From Hyphomicrobiales bacterium (GTDB taxonomy: Bacteria > Pseudomonadota > Alphaproteobacteria > Rhizobiales > Rhizobiaceae), in contig JAFKJU010000012.1 of NCBI GenBank assembly GCA_017305935.1, positions 180,567-244,566 on the forward strand: a stretch of 64,000 nucleotides of DNA, in the 5' to 3' direction. The position numbers and the translations under genes are program-made. The notes below the pieces were generated by a model. The model saw only the letters and a program-made list of their open reading frames with translations. It had not been told where the DNA came from and made no database searches. Shown in pieces: positions 9,153-19,717 of this stretch. Within the stretch, counting starts at the first letter, position 1, and every line of letters begins with the position of its first letter.

Positions 9153-9878
9153 ATGCTGAAGAATGACTCAAGCCCGATATGGGAGCGTCCCGAGCGCCAG
9201 CCACGACCTGTTCCGGTGCCTCTCAGCCGGGAGGTCGTCGTTCAGGCGGCCATCGCCCTTGCCGATGCCGAAGGGCTTTCATCGGTGACGCTGCGCAAGG
9301 TCGCCGGCGCGCTCGGGGCGGGGCCGATGCGGCTTTATGGCTATATCGCCACGAAGGAAGAGCTGTTCGTGCTCATGGTCGATGCGATCTACGCGGAAAT
9401 GCTCGAAGGCGAGGATGCGACAGGCGCCTGGCGCGCGCGAATCGCACGGCTGGCCGGCCACCTACGGAGCGCTGCGTTGCGCCATCCCTGGTTCGCCGCG
9501 TTGCTGGGCGGCAGGCCACAGCAAGGCCCCAATGCCCTGGCCTTCACCGAAGCCATGTTGTCGGCCGTCGCCGAGGCACCGGGCATCGATGACATAGACA
9601 CCGTCTTTCTGGCCACGAAGGTCATAGGCGCCTATGTGGTCGGCGCGGTGTGTGACGAGGCCGCCGACGCCGCGGCAACGCGGGAGAGCGGCCAGACGAA
9701 GGCGCAATGGCAGGATGCAAATTGGCCTTACATTCAGCGGGTGATCGCCACCGGCCGTTTCCCGATGCTCTCCAAGGTCGCCCATCAGATGACGCATCCC
9801 GCTCCCGGGACGCTCTTTGGCCGTGGGTTGGACCGCGTCCTTGACGGCATTGCCGGAACGACCTCGACTTCACGTTGA
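9153..9878 (+). CDS. TetR family regulator with TetR_C-type effector domain
   Basis: A 241-residue repressor. The N-terminal helix-turn-helix is SSVTLRKVAGALGAGPMRLY (about residues 43-62). The C-terminal part (HPWFAALLGGRPQQGPNAL, FLATKVIGAYVVGAV) matches the ligand-binding domain of TetR and relatives, where effectors are bulky ring compounds. It is divergent from the monooxygenase, and the palindromes between them fit a repressor controlling both genes. Effector identity is unknown. Confidence 0.82.
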   Translation: MLKNDSSPIWERPERQPRPVPVPLSREVVVQAAIALADAEGLSSVTLRKVAGALGAGPMRLYGYIATKEELFVLMVDAIYAEMLEGEDATGAWRARIARLAGHLRSAALRHPWFAALLGGRPQQGPNALAFTEAMLSAVAEAPGIDDIDTVFLATKVIGAYVVGAVCDEAADAAATRESGQTKAQWQDANWPYIQRVIATGRFPMLSKVAHQMTHPAPGTLFGRGLDRVLDGIAGTTSTSR

Positions 9879-10184
9879 GGTCGCCAATCAGCGCAGGTGG
9901 TCCGTCGAAAGTCAGTAGTTCCCCGGAAGGACGGCCATAGCCGGCACATCTTCCTTCAGTCATCGCAGAAGGACCGGAGGCAGTCGCTCAGCCCGTCGGC
10001 GTTTTAGGTGTCGCTCAGCATGGGCATGTGATCCTCTTCTTTATCGAAAGAGAACCACAGGCCAAATCCAAGCACAGAAATAACTGAGTACGGACGTTAA
10101 CAGCGGTGCGCACTTTATTCACCGTATACGAAACCCGCAGGCCTATCTCGTTCCTGCACGCGTTTAACCGCGATCGTCAATTCG
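9879..10184. other. Intergenic region without a recognised gene
   Basis: About 300 bases between two convergent genes (the TetR gene and dctA). I find no convincing reading frame, RNA or classic terminator. The second half (from about 10030) is more AT-rich than the surroundings. Confidence 0.5.
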
Positions 10185-11519
10185 TCATTCGCCAGGCTGC
10201 AACACTGCCGCATCGACAAACGTTTCGGTAGCGCCATCGCCGCTTAGTGCTGCATTGAGTTTTCCGACGTCAAGCTCGTTTTCCCACCGGGCGACGACGA
10301 TCGTCGCGACGGCGTTGCCGATGAAGTTGGTCAACGCGCGGCATTCCGACATGAAGCGATCTATGCCGAGAATGAGCGCCATCCCGGCCACGGGTACGGA
10401 AGGCACCACCGAAAGCGTCGCAGCAAGGGTGATGAAGCCTGCACCGGTGATGCCGGCTGCACCTTTTGAGCTCAGCATGGCCACAAGGAGCAGCAGGATC
10501 TGGTCGCCGATCGACAGCGGGATATCCATGGCCTGTGCGATGAACAGGGCGGCGAGCGTCATGTAGATGTTCGTGCCGTCGAGATTGAACGAGTATCCCG
10601 TCGGGATGACCAGGCCGACGACGGAGCGTTTGCAGCCCGCCTCTTCCATCTTCTGCATCAGGCCGGGCAAAGCGGCTTCCGACGACGATGTGCCAAGAAC
10701 GAGCAGCAGCTCTTCCTTGATATAGCGGATGAGCGCCAGGATGGAAAAACCATTGTACCTGGCGACCGCGCCGAGCACCACAAAGACGAAAAGCAATGAT
10801 GTAACGTAGAAGGTCGCGATCAGAAAGGCGAGATTGGCAACTGAACCGATGCCGTATTTGCCAATCGTGAAGGCCATGGCGCCGAAGGCGCCGATAGGAG
10901 CAGCCTTCATGAGGATGGCGACCAGCCGGAAGATCGGCGAGGTCAACGACTGCAGGAAGTCGACGACCGGCTTGCCCTGTTCGCCAACCATGCCGAGCGC
11001 AATCCCGAACAGAACCGAGAAGAACAGCACCTGCAGGATATCCCCTTCGGCGAAGGCGCCGACGATGGTCTGCGGGATGATGTTCATCAGAAAGCCTGTG
11101 ACGGTCGATTCATGCGCCTTGGTGGCATAGGTCGCCACCGCATTGGCATCGAGCGATGCCGGGTCGATATGCAGACCGGCGCCCGGTTGCACGAGATTGG
11201 CAATGACCATGCCGAGAGCAAGCGCCAGCGTCGAGAATGTCAGGAAATAGAGCATCGCCTTGCCGGCGACGCGGCCGACCTTCTTCAGGTCCGACATGCC
11301 GGCAATGCCGGTCGCGACCGTCAGGAAGATTACGGGAGCAATGATCATCTTGACCAGTTTGATGAAAGCATCGCCGAGCGGCTTCAATCCGGCAGCGAAA
11401 TCCGGATAGAAATGACCGACAAGCATGCCGGCGCAGATGGCGACGATCACCTGGAAATAGAGATGAGTGTAAAATGGTTTCGGCTCGCGCGTTCCCACGG
11501 TGGCAGACGAAATGTGCAT
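10185..11519 (-). CDS. dctA: C4-dicarboxylate transporter DctA
   Basis: A 444-residue secondary transporter that imports succinate, fumarate and malate with protons or sodium. Clear family features are YLYFQ-like [32 protein letters not shown], and the substrate-site region [20 protein letters not shown] followed by [25 protein letters not shown]. The start at 11519 is chosen because AAGGAGGAAG lies just before that ATG; an in-frame codon six residues earlier has none. It is divergent from dctB-dctD and has a sigma-54-type promoter, the classic rhizobial arrangement. Confidence 0.95.
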   Translation of the reverse strand: MHISSATVGTREPKPFYTHLYFQVIVAICAGMLVGHFYPDFAAGLKPLGDAFIKLVKMIIAPVIFLTVATGIAGMSDLKKVGRVAGKAMLYFLTFSTLALALGMVIANLVQPGAGLHIDPASLDANAVATYATKAHESTVTGFLMNIIPQTIVGAFAEGDILQVLFFSVLFGIALGMVGEQGKPVVDFLQSLTSPIFRLVAILMKAAPIGAFGAMAFTIGKYGIGSVANLAFLIATFYVTSLLFVFVVLGAVARYNGFSILALIRYIKEELLLVLGTSSSEAALPGLMQKMEEAGCKRSVVGLVIPTGYSFNLDGTNIYMTLAALFIAQAMDIPLSIGDQILLLLVAMLSSKGAAGITGAGFITLAATLSVVPSVPVAGMALILGIDRFMSECRALTNFIGNAVATIVVARWENELDVGKLNAALSGDGATETFVDAAVLQPGE

Positions 11520-11592
11520 GACTTCCTCCTTATGCACCCCAACCGGAAAACCGGCTCTTCCCGAGGTGACTTGCTGTAACTGCCAACAAGCT

Positions 11593-11610
11593 GAGCAAAG
11601 GATGTGACAA
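11593..11610 (-). promoter_or_regulatory. Sigma-54 (-24/-12) promoter of dctA
   Basis: Read on the minus strand the element is TTGTCACATCCTTTGCTC. It matches the RpoN consensus TGGCAC-N5-TTGCW with exact spacing, but the -24 GG is GT here. It lies about 75 bp before the dctA start. DctD, encoded next door, is the expected activator. Confidence 0.65.
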
Positions 11611-11681
11611 GTCGGGCGCAGGAGGATAAGCCACTGTATTATATTGCCTATTCAATAATGTGGAAACCGGAAGGGCTCTAT

Positions 11682-11701
11682 TTGTGCGGCTTTTCACACA
11701 A
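11682..11701. promoter_or_regulatory. Candidate DctD upstream activator site
   Basis: TTGTGCGGCTTTTCACACAA is an imperfect dyad (TTGTG/CACAA arms) about 75-90 bp upstream of the sigma-54 element, a normal position for an enhancer. A second, weaker inverted repeat (TATTG-N6-CAATA) is at 11642-11657. Assignment to DctD is inference from context. Confidence 0.45.
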
Positions 11702-11742
11702 ATCATATTGAGTAAAGTGCGACTTCATGCTCAAGTTGGCCG

Positions 11743-13584
11743 ATGAATGAAACGTCCGTCAATCCCATGTCTGCCGACCTTGCCCGCTTGATACGCAGGC
11801 AATGGCTTGGCTTCTTCTTGCTTTTCCTCGCCCTGTCGCTGGGCGGGCTCTCCGTGGCCGGGCACTATGGCAGCGCTGCCGCCCTGTCGGCGATCGAGGA
11901 ACAGGGGCGGACCGACGCAAACCTTAAAGTCGCGCTCCTTCAAGCCGTGCTGGAGCGCCCGCGCGCTTTGCCCTTCCTGCTGTCCCGCGATCGGGACGTC
12001 GCGGATGCGTTGACGGATATGGCAACCGGAAAACAGCAACTGCTCGATCTGAAATTGGCGGAACTCGTCAAAGAAACGAGCGCTGCGGTGATCTATGTCA
12101 TCAACGCCAGCGGTGTTGCGGTTTCCGCCAGCAACTGGCGCGAGCCGACGAGCTTTGTCGGCAACGACTATTCGTTCCGCGCTTATTTCTCGCGCGCCAT
12201 GAAGGAGGGTACGGCTGAGCACTTCGCGCTCGGTTCGGTCAGCAAGCGGCCCGGCCTCTACATTTCACATCGCATCGGTCCGGCAGACGCTGCGCTCGGA
12301 GTCGTCGTGGTCAAGATGGAATTCGACCAGCTTGAGACGAATTGGCGCGAGAGCCAGCGCCCCTCCTATGTCGTCGATGCCGATCATGTCGTGCTGATCA
12401 CCAGCATTCCGTCCTGGCGCTTCATGACGACGGAGCCGCTGCCCAGCGACAGTCTCTCCGCTATCCGTGAGAGCCTGCAATTCGGGGAGGCACCACTCGC
12501 ACCGCTCCCCTTCGAGCGGAAGGCGGACAGCAATCTCGTTCGTGTGCTGTTGCCGGGCGGCGGTGCGCAATCCTATCTGCGCATCATCACACCCGTCGCC
12601 TCGACGCCCTGGCAATTTGAATATCTCGTGCCGACAGACGACGCGGTCGCCGCGGCGGTACGGGAGGCGCGCCTCCTCGCCCTGCTTCTTCTGGTCGCGA
12701 TTGCGATTGCAGCCGCGATCTGGCTTCGCCGACGCCATGCGGCCCTTGCCAATGCCGCCCGCGAACAGGCCGCGCGCGAGGAACTGGAACGCCGCGTGAT
12801 CGAGCGGACTTCCGATCTGAGCCGCGCACGCGACCATCTCGAAGCCGAGATCGCCGATCACCGGGAAACCGAGACCAGACTGCAGGCGGTGCAACAGGAT
12901 CTCGTGCAGGCGAACCGCCTTGCCATTCTCGGTCAGGTCGCCGCCGGTGTTGCGCATGAGATCAACCAGCCCCTGGCCACCATTCGCGCCTATGCCGACA
13001 ATGCGAAGGTGTTTCTAGGCCGCAACAGACCGGAGCCCGCGCGCGAAAACCTCGACCATATTACCGACCTCACGGATCGCATCGCGACGATTACCGAAGA
13101 TCTCAAGGCGCTTGCGCGCAAGGGGCGCGCGGCGGAGGAGCCGGTCGCCCTGCACGACGTCATCGATGGTGCCCTGATGCTCCTGCGCAGCCGTTTTACC
13201 GGCCGGCTGAATCGTCTGGCGGTCGCTCCCTTCCCGGCCGATCTCCGTGTTCTGGGCAACCGTTTGCGGCTGGAACAGGTATTGATCAACCTCTTTCAGA
13301 ACGCGCTGGAAGCCGTGGAGACGCACAGCAAGGGACAGGTCGACGTGAGCGTATCCGTTGACGGCGCCATGGTCACCGTCATCGTTGCCGACAACGGTCC
13401 CGGACTGTCGGAAGCGGTCCTCGCCCAGCTCTTCCAACCCTTCAATACATCCAAGGACAAAGGACTTGGCCTTGGTCTCGTCATCGCGAAGGACATCGTC
13501 TCCGACTATGGCGGCAGCCTGGAGGTCGAGACCGGCGCAATCGGGGCAACGTTCAGCACCCATCTCAGAAAGGCGGAGGAATGA
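11743..13584 (+). CDS. dctB: C4-dicarboxylate sensor histidine kinase DctB
   Basis: A 613-residue membrane kinase. TM1 is at about residues 20-42 and TM2 at about 305-327, and between them is a periplasmic PAS-like sensor domain for dicarboxylates. A coiled coil ([20 protein letters not shown]) leads into the H-box [17 protein letters not shown], with the phospho-acceptor His405. The ATP-binding N, G1 and G2 boxes follow ([33 protein letters not shown]). The TGA overlaps the dctD ATG by 4 bases. It phosphorylates DctD to switch on dctA. Confidence 0.95.
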   Translation: MNETSVNPMSADLARLIRRQWLGFFLLFLALSLGGLSVAGHYGSAAALSAIEEQGRTDANLKVALLQAVLERPRALPFLLSRDRDVADALTDMATGKQQLLDLKLAELVKETSAAVIYVINASGVAVSASNWREPTSFVGNDYSFRAYFSRAMKEGTAEHFALGSVSKRPGLYISHRIGPADAALGVVVVKMEFDQLETNWRESQRPSYVVDADHVVLITSIPSWRFMTTEPLPSDSLSAIRESLQFGEAPLAPLPFERKADSNLVRVLLPGGGAQSYLRIITPVASTPWQFEYLVPTDDAVAAAVREARLLALLLLVAIAIAAAIWLRRRHAALANAAREQAAREELERRVIERTSDLSRARDHLEAEIADHRETETRLQAVQQDLVQANRLAILGQVAAGVAHEINQPLATIRAYADNAKVFLGRNRPEPARENLDHITDLTDRIATITEDLKALARKGRAAEEPVALHDVIDGALMLLRSRFTGRLNRLAVAPFPADLRVLGNRLRLEQVLINLFQNALEAVETHSKGQVDVSVSVDGAMVTVIVADNGPGLSEAVLAQLFQPFNTSKDKGLGLGLVIAKDIVSDYGGSLEVETGAIGATFSTHLRKAEE

Positions 13585-14930
13585 GCACACCCGTTTTCCT
13601 GGTCGACGACGACCGGCAATTGCTGCGCGCGATGGCGCAAACGCTGGAACTTGCGGATTTCGCCGTCACGCCCTTCGCGTCTGCCGCCGAGGCGCTGTCG
13701 CAGTTGGACCGCGATTTCGCCGGCGTCGTCGTCTCCGACATCCGCATGCCCGGCATGGACGGGCTTCAGCTCTTTGAGCGCATCCTTGGGCTTGATCCGG
13801 AAATTCCCGTCATCCTCGTGACCGGCCATGGGGATATTGCAATGGCCGTCAAAGCCATCCAGGACGGCGTATATGATTTCATCGCCAAGCCGTTTCAATC
13901 CGAACGGCTGATTCAATGCGTGCATCGCGCGGCAGAAAAACGCGGCCTTGTCCTCGAAAACCGTCGTCTTCGCGATGTCGCGCGGCAGGCGGAAGACGAT
14001 TTCCCGCTGATCGGCCAGACTCCCGTCATGGATAGGCTGCGCCAGACACTGCGCCAGATCGCCGATACGGATGTCGATGTGCTCGTAACCGGCGAAACGG
14101 GCAGCGGCAAGGAAGTCGTCGCGCGCCTGCTGCATAACTGGAGCCGACGTGCAAAGGGCAATTTCGTGGCGCTTAACTGCGGCGCCCTGCCGGAGCAGGT
14201 GATCGAAAGCGAGTTGTTCGGCCACGAACCGGGCGCATTCACCGGCGCGCAGAAAAAGCGCATCGGCCGCATTGAGCATTCCAGCGGGGGCACGCTGTTT
14301 CTCGATGAGTTGGAAAGCATGCCGCTCTCGACACAGATCCAGATGTTGCGCGTGCTGGAGTTGCGCGAGGTGACGCCACTGGGAACCAACGAGGTGCGGC
14401 CCGTCGATATCCGCATCGTGGCCGCGGCAAAAGTCGATCTCGCCGATCCCGAACAGCGCAAGGCCTTCCGGGAAGACCTCTACTACCGTCTCAACGTCAT
14501 CTCGCTGACCATCCCGCCGCTGCGCGAGCGGCGGGATGATATTCCACTCCTGTTCAGCTATTTCGCCGAGCGGGCAGCGCGGCGTTTCCAGCGGCCGGCG
14601 CCGCCCCTTTCCGCCGATATCCTTCATCATCTGCGCGCGCATGACTGGCCGGGTAATGTCCGCGAACTCTCCCATTTCACCGAACGTGTCGTGCTTGGGA
14701 TGACGCCCGGCACGGTGGCTGGGGGCTCGTCCGCGACGGATACGCAACCTGGATCGTTGCCGGAACGACTGGAGCGGCTCGAAGCGGAAATCATCCGCGA
14801 GACTCTCACGGCCCATGGAGGCAATGTGCAGGAAACGATCGCCGCACTTCAAATCCCGCGCAAGACATTTTACGACAAGCTCCAGCGCCATGGCATCGTG
14901 CGCCGTGAGTTCATCGGCAGTTCCAGGTGA
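13581..14930 (+). CDS. dctD: C4-dicarboxylate response regulator DctD (sigma-54 activator)
   Basis: A 449-residue NtrC-family regulator. The receiver domain is at residues 1-120 with phosphorylation site Asp53 in VVSDIRMPG. The AAA+ domain follows, with Walker A GETGSGKE from residue 171, the sigma-54-contacting GAFTGA loop from about residue 218, and the Walker B region [12 protein letters not shown]-terminal Fis-type helix-turn-helix is seen in [18 protein letters not shown]. It is coupled to dctB by an ATGA overlap. Its targets should be the dyads upstream of dctA. Confidence 0.95.
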   Translation: MSTPVFLVDDDRQLLRAMAQTLELADFAVTPFASAAEALSQLDRDFAGVVVSDIRMPGMDGLQLFERILGLDPEIPVILVTGHGDIAMAVKAIQDGVYDFIAKPFQSERLIQCVHRAAEKRGLVLENRRLRDVARQAEDDFPLIGQTPVMDRLRQTLRQIADTDVDVLVTGETGSGKEVVARLLHNWSRRAKGNFVALNCGALPEQVIESELFGHEPGAFTGAQKKRIGRIEHSSGGTLFLDELESMPLSTQIQMLRVLELREVTPLGTNEVRPVDIRIVAAAKVDLADPEQRKAFREDLYYRLNVISLTIPPLRERRDDIPLLFSYFAERAARRFQRPAPPLSADILHHLRAHDWPGNVRELSHFTERVVLGMTPGTVAGGSSATDTQPGSLPERLERLEAEIIRETLTAHGGNVQETIAALQIPRKTFYDKLQRHGIVRREFIGSSR

Positions 14931-15150
14931 GCACGCCTATCTCATTCGAACGAGCGCCGGACCTTCCATGTCCGTTCGGGATGCTGCTCTATCATCTTGC
15001 CTCCCGCCCAGGCAGAGACCCCGGCTACGATCCCTATCTCGGGCGGCCATGCGCTCGGCCTGTCGAAAACCTCCAGGAAGACAATGCCGGGTGCAGGCGA
15101 GCATCACGTGCAGCGTCTTGAGCGCCGATCACGGACACGACGTCCGAGGA

Positions 15151-15212
15151 TATGTAAAAACAAAGAGATAGAGCGTTCTTGCGCTTCGAGAAAAGCGGAA
15201 ATGCTCTAGCCG
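15151..15212. repeat. Rhizobial-type intergenic repeat (copy 1)
   Basis: The 476-bp gap 14931-15406 after dctD has no recognisable gene. It contains the elements GTAAAAACAAAGAGATAGAGC and, after an inverted stretch, GGAAATGCTCT, so AGAGC and GCTCT bracket a stem-like unit. The same words recur at 46219-46285. I know this kind of element as a frequent intergenic repeat in Rhizobiaceae genomes. Confidence 0.55.
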
Positions 15213-15406
15213 TTCTGTCCGGCGAAATGGTGAGCAGTCCATCCGAAGACGTTCCGGCCGCACGATAATGGCAAGCCAAGCGTGCTGCGTCCTCGGCGAC
15301 CAATATGATCGCAATTGATCCCGAATTCACCATCGGACGCGCTTTCGCGCCAGTTGCTATCGCTGCACCGGGCCCTAGTTACCACGTGATCAAACGGAGG
15401 AATCAG

Positions 15407-16921
15407 ATGGAAGGACGCGTTTCGCGGAGGGCAAAAACAGGCGTCGATGGTCTCGACGATATCCTGTCAGGTGGATTGTCGCGTCGTCATGTCTTTCTTC
15501 TCGAAGGCTCGCCGGGTACGGGAAAAACGACAGTTGCCCTGCAGTTTCTTCTGGAAGGTGCGGCGCTTGGCGAAAAGTGCCTCTACATCACGCTTTCCGA
15601 AACCGAGGAGGAACTGCGCGACTGTGCCCAGTCCCACGGTATGGAAATCGACAGCAATATTGAAATCTTCGAGCTCGTTCCTCCCGAGAGCCTGTTGAAT
15701 GCCGATCAACAGCAGAGTCTGCTCTATTCATCGGATCTGGAACTCGGCGAAACCACGAAGATGATCTTCGAGGCGTTCGAGAGATTGAAACCGAGTCGCG
15801 TGGTGCTCGACAGCCTTTCGGAAATCAGGCTTCTCGCCCAAAGCTCCCTGCGATACCGCCGCCAAATCCTTGCGCTAAAGCACTTCTTCTCGAGGACTGG
15901 TGCGACGGTGCTTCTCCTTGATGACATGACCTCTGACAACCTGGACAAGACGGTCCACAGCGTCGTGCACGGGGTCATTCATCTTGAGCAGCTGGCGCCA
16001 AGCTACGGCGCGGAACGCCGCCGCCTGCGGGTCACCAAGTACCGCGGTCAGGCCTTTCGTGGCGGATACCATGACTTCATCATCAAGACGGGCGGTGTCG
16101 CGGTTTTCCCGCGCCTGCGGGCGCTCGAGCACCGCACCGCATTTGATCGCACGACGCTGTCGAGCGGCATAGCGGAACTCGATGCGTTGCTCGGCGGCGG
16201 CATAGAGCGGGGGTCGAGCACTCTTCTGATTGGCCCGGCCGGCACAGGCAAGAGCTTGTTTGCGCTGCAGTTCCTCGATGCCGCCGTCAAGCGCGGCGAG
16301 AAAGCGGCCTTCTTCATCTTCGACGAAGAGTTGGGCTTGCTTTTGGAACGCACGAAAGCCTTGGATTTCGATCTGGAAAGCTATCAACGGGACGGTCTTA
16401 TCCACATCGAGCAGCTGGATGCCGCGGAGCTCTCGCCTGGTGAGTTCGCTCAGCGTGTGTGCGACCGTGTCGCCAGTTTCGACGCAAAAACCGTCTTGAT
16501 CGACAGCATCAATGGCTACCAAGCGTCGATGCCCGAGGAAAATGCGCTCATACTCCACATGCACGAACTGCTGCAATATCTGAATCGCCAGGGCGCGAAC
16601 ACCTTTGTGACATTGGCGCAGCAGGGCTTGGTTGGAGACATGAAATCGCCTGTGGACATGACTTACCTTGCCGACACGGTCGTGCTTTTGCGCTACTTCG
16701 AGGCCCTCGGCAAGGTCCGTCGCGCCATTTCGGTCATCAAGAAACGAACAGGCAGGCACGAAGACACGATCCGGGAGTTTACGATCGGCCGTGGCGGCCT
16801 TTCGCTCGGCGAACCGCTTTCCGATTTCCAGGGGATCCTGCTTGGAGTTCCGACCTTCGTTGGGGAGAAGCAGCCCCTGATGAACCTTTCCAGTGAGGAT
16901 CAGGACCATTCCAAACAGTGA
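15407..16921 (+). CDS. KaiC-like dual-domain RecA-family ATPase
   Basis: A 504-residue protein with two tandem KaiC domains. Walker A motifs are GSPGTGKTT (residues 34-42) and GPAGTGKS in the second half, each preceded by GLDDILSGGL- or ELDALLGGGI-type entry motifs. Outside cyanobacteria such proteins partner with histidine kinases in stress or redox signalling; here the next gene is a hybrid kinase that overlaps its end. ATG 15407 is chosen because ACGGAGGAA sits 7 bases upstream; an open frame extends to 15305 without a ribosome site. There is no KaiA or KaiB gene nearby. Confidence 0.85.
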   Translation: MEGRVSRRAKTGVDGLDDILSGGLSRRHVFLLEGSPGTGKTTVALQFLLEGAALGEKCLYITLSETEEELRDCAQSHGMEIDSNIEIFELVPPESLLNADQQQSLLYSSDLELGETTKMIFEAFERLKPSRVVLDSLSEIRLLAQSSLRYRRQILALKHFFSRTGATVLLLDDMTSDNLDKTVHSVVHGVIHLEQLAPSYGAERRRLRVTKYRGQAFRGGYHDFIIKTGGVAVFPRLRALEHRTAFDRTTLSSGIAELDALLGGGIERGSSTLLIGPAGTGKSLFALQFLDAAVKRGEKAAFFIFDEELGLLLERTKALDFDLESYQRDGLIHIEQLDAAELSPGEFAQRVCDRVASFDAKTVLIDSINGYQASMPEENALILHMHELLQYLNRQGANTFVTLAQQGLVGDMKSPVDMTYLADTVVLLRYFEALGKVRRAISVIKKRTGRHEDTIREFTIGRGGLSLGEPLSDFQGILLGVPTFVGEKQPLMNLSSEDQDHSKQ

Positions 16922-18947
16922 GGCCAAAGCCCTGATCCTTGCGCCATTGGGACGGGATGCGCAGATCGCCGGTTCGCTGCTATCAGAAGCCGGCATTCCG
17001 TCGAAGACCGTGAAGGATTTTGTCGCTTTCTGCGGTTGCATGGAAGAAAACATCGCCTTCGCGGTCCTCACGGAGGAGGCGGTGCGCTCGGCGGATTTGC
17101 GCCCTCTATCGGCGTGGATCCAGTCGCAGCCAAGCTGGTCCGATTTTCCTTTCATCATTCTCACTCACCGCGGAGGGGGACCGGAGCAAAACCCTTCCGC
17201 CGGGCGTCTGTCCGACATTCTGGGCAATGTCAGCTTCATCGAGCGGCCGTTTCATGCCACGACATTTCTCAGCGTAGCGCGCTCGGCGCTGCGGGGCAGG
17301 CGTCGACAATACGAGGCGCGCATACGCATCGAGGCGCTGGACGAAGGCGAACGGCGGCTGCAGACAGCCCTGGACGCTGGCCATCTCGGCGCATGGGAAC
17401 TCGATCTCTCGACCCTCGAACTCGTCACGTCGGCCACCTGCCGGAGCATATTCGGGAGAAATTCCGTCGATGCGTTCACTTATGACGATCTTGTCGCCGC
17501 CATTCATCCCGACGATCTGGAGGAGATGCAAGCGGCTGTGCGGGCAACGATCGAGACTGGCGCCGACTACGCAATTGAGTATCGGACGATCTGGCCCGAT
17601 GGCTCGCTTCATTGGGCCGAGGTCCGCGCGCAGCTTTATAGGGATCGCAGTGGAAAGGCGATCAAGCTGATCGGCGTTTCCTCCGATGCCACCGCACGGA
17701 TATCATGGGAGGTTGAGCAGCGGCAATTGAACGAAATCCTGGAGGAGCGTGTCGCAGAGCGCACGGAAGAACTCCACAAGGCCCATGCGGCGGTCATGGC
17801 GGAGGTGGCACAGCGTGAGCGGGCCGAATCACAACTTCTGCAGGCCCAGAAAATGGAGGCGATCGGCCAACTGACCGGCGGCGTCGCCCATGATTTCAAC
17901 AACCTGCTGATGGCGGTGCTGGGAAACCTTGAGCTTTTGCGCAAGCATACGGACGGCGATGCAAAGGCGACGCGGCTGATCGATGGTGCATTTCAGGGCG
18001 CCAGACGCGGCGCGTCGCTGACACAGCGGCTCCTGGCTTTCGCACGCCGGCAGGATCTGCGCGTCGACACGGTCGATCTCGGCAGACTGGTGAGTGAGAT
18101 GGTCGAGCTTCTGAAGCGCTCGGTCGGTGCGGGTATCGCCATAGAAACATCGATTTCCGAAAGCTTTGATCCGGTGCTTGCCGACCCCAACCAGTTGGAG
18201 TTGGCCCTTCTCAATCTCGTGGTGAACGCGCGCGATGCCATGCCGGACGGCGGAACGATCCGCATCGTCCTGTCCGAGATGACGCTTGCCACGCAAGAGG
18301 GGGATCTCGCCCCCGGGCGATACGGTGTGCTTTCCGTCATCGATGACGGCTACGGGATGGACGAGCACACGCTGCAAAAGGCAGTCGAACCGTTCTTTTC
18401 CACGAAGGAGCTCGGCAAAGGCACGGGGCTCGGCCTGTCGATGATCCACGGCTTGGCGCTGCAGTTGCACGGGGCATTGCGAATTCGTAGTGCGCCAGGA
18501 CAAGGCACCGCTGCCGAACTCTGGATTCCCGTTTCACATGAGCGGCTGGCCACGGTGGAGCAAGAGGACACGCCCCGGCAGGAACAACGGGCGCAATCGC
18601 TCCGCGTTCTTCTCGTCGATGATGACTTCCTGATCGCGATGAGTTCTGTCGATATGCTGGCCGATCTCGGTCATGAGGTGGTCACGGCGCATTCCGGGAA
18701 GGAGGCGCTTGCGCATCTCAAGGGGAGTGGCCGGTTCGATCTGATGATTACGGACTATTCCATGCCGGAGATGACGGGTGGAGAATTGGCAAAAGCGGCG
18801 CGCGCGCTGTTCCCCGGGCTGCCGATCCTTATCGCATCGGGATATGCTGAGCTGCAGCCAGGCATAGACTTCGACATTGCAAGGCTTGGAAAGCCCTACA
18901 CGCAGCAGCAACTCGCGACGGAGATCGATCGCATCTTGAAGGTTTAG
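16893..18947 (+). CDS. Hybrid sensor histidine kinase/response regulator with PAS domain
   Basis: A 684-residue cytoplasmic protein without membrane segments. Order: a degenerate receiver-like domain (about 10-130), a PAS domain with C-terminal PAC motif (about 150-270, [17 protein letters not shown]), a coiled coil, the H-box [19 protein letters not shown] with His333, the ATPase domain ([31 protein letters not shown]) and a C-terminal receiver with Asp621 ([13 protein letters not shown]). The GTG start lies inside the KaiC gene (29-base overlap), so the two are translationally coupled and probably form one signalling unit. The lone C-terminal receiver suggests phosphorelay to an unseen partner. 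Confidence 0.85.
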   Translation: MRIRTIPNSEAKALILAPLGRDAQIAGSLLSEAGIPSKTVKDFVAFCGCMEENIAFAVLTEEAVRSADLRPLSAWIQSQPSWSDFPFIILTHRGGGPEQNPSAGRLSDILGNVSFIERPFHATTFLSVARSALRGRRRQYEARIRIEALDEGERRLQTALDAGHLGAWELDLSTLELVTSATCRSIFGRNSVDAFTYDDLVAAIHPDDLEEMQAAVRATIETGADYAIEYRTIWPDGSLHWAEVRAQLYRDRSGKAIKLIGVSSDATARISWEVEQRQLNEILEERVAERTEELHKAHAAVMAEVAQRERAESQLLQAQKMEAIGQLTGGVAHDFNNLLMAVLGNLELLRKHTDGDAKATRLIDGAFQGARRGASLTQRLLAFARRQDLRVDTVDLGRLVSEMVELLKRSVGAGIAIETSISESFDPVLADPNQLELALLNLVVNARDAMPDGGTIRIVLSEMTLATQEGDLAPGRYGVLSVIDDGYGMDEHTLQKAVEPFFSTKELGKGTGLGLSMIHGLALQLHGALRIRSAPGQGTAAELWIPVSHERLATVEQEDTPRQEQRAQSLRVLLVDDDFLIAMSSVDMLADLGHEVVTAHSGKEALAHLKGSGRFDLMITDYSMPEMTGGELAKAARALFPGLPILIASGYAELQPGIDFDIARLGKPYTQQQLATEIDRILKV

Positions 18948-18956
18948 ATCGGGCGC

Positions 18957-19121
18957 GATCTGAGAGAGATCACGAGCGGCGCGGCGACGCCGGTTCTCGT
19001 CAATACCGGCGTCAAGCATGCAATGGTTGCCGACGGCTGCGCTATCGGCTCCTCGCTGAAGGCCGATGGCCATACCTGGAACGCCGTCGATCCGCACTTC
19101 GCGCGCAAGTCGCGCGGCTGA
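18957..19121 (+). pseudogene. C-terminal remnant of a BtpA-family protein
   Basis: An uninterrupted 54-codon frame reads TPVLVNTGVKHAMVADG, then IGSSLKADGHTWNAVDP, ending in a stop. This matches my memory of the C-terminal end of BtpA/SgcQ-family TIM-barrel proteins (LVNTGV, KxDGxTWNPVD). No start or N-terminal part exists because the kinase gene ends just 9 bases upstream. The rest of the gap (19122-19308) shows nothing I can assign. Confidence 0.5.
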
Positions 19122-19308
19122 CACAGCACGGCCGCGGGCGTATGAACGGCATCCTCGGCCAAGCCGATCGGATAGTAGCCCAGCCTGCCGGTGATCGCTG
19201 GATTTAGAGCAAGTTCGTTCCGGCGACCTGCCTTGTGTTGATCGTAGCCCTTGGGATAACGTCGAAAATACCGAATTGATTCAGAGGCCTGTGACACAGT
19301 AGGAACGC

Positions 19309-19617
19309 ATGACGATAAGGAATTTCTATCTGGCAGTCGCGGTGTTCGGAACTGTCGTCCCCTGGATGCTGTTCGGGTCTTTCTTCATGCAGCATGGCCC
19401 GGATATTCCGCTCTTTCTAAGATCCCTGTTCGTGAATGGTGCGGCCGGCGGGTTTTCCGCCGATGTGCTGATTTCCATCCTGGTCTTCTGGGTGTGGTCA
19501 TGGCGGGATGCTGCGAGGCATAGGGTCGAGCGCTGGTGGCTGGTTCTTCCGGCAAGTTTCTTCGTTGGCCTGTCTCTGGCATTGCCGCTGTATTTCTATT
19601 TGCGCGAGCCGGAGTGA
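19309..19617 (+). CDS. Small membrane protein, DUF2834-like
   Basis: A 102-residue protein with three hydrophobic segments: about 5-27 (FYLAVAVFGTVVPWMLFGSFF), 50-66 (ADVLISILVFWVWSW) and 78-98. The pattern and the internal DRxR-like WRDAARHRVERWW loop fit the DUF2834 family of unknown function. It stands alone between the BtpA remnant and the convergent MFS gene. An AGTAGGAA ribosome-site-like stretch precedes the ATG. Confidence 0.6.
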   Translation: MTIRNFYLAVAVFGTVVPWMLFGSFFMQHGPDIPLFLRSLFVNGAAGGFSADVLISILVFWVWSWRDAARHRVERWWLVLPASFFVGLSLALPLYFYLREPE

Positions 19618-19717
19618 GTGCCCGCGCCGCCTGCAGGGTCGCGGCAGTGAGAAAACGCGTTCTTCTGCCGCGCCGCCCGCAGTCGAGGATGGAAGATGGA
19701 TCCTGTATGGTCGAAGA

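Noticed and set aside
10141..10184. Terminator for dctA and the TetR gene
   Set aside because: I looked for a GC-rich stem with T-run on either strand between the convergent genes and found none convincing.
13506..14891. 461-codon minus-strand frame opposite dctD
   Set aside because: dctD carries all receiver, AAA+ and Fis motifs; the antisense frame is Arg/Gly/His-rich without recognisable domains.
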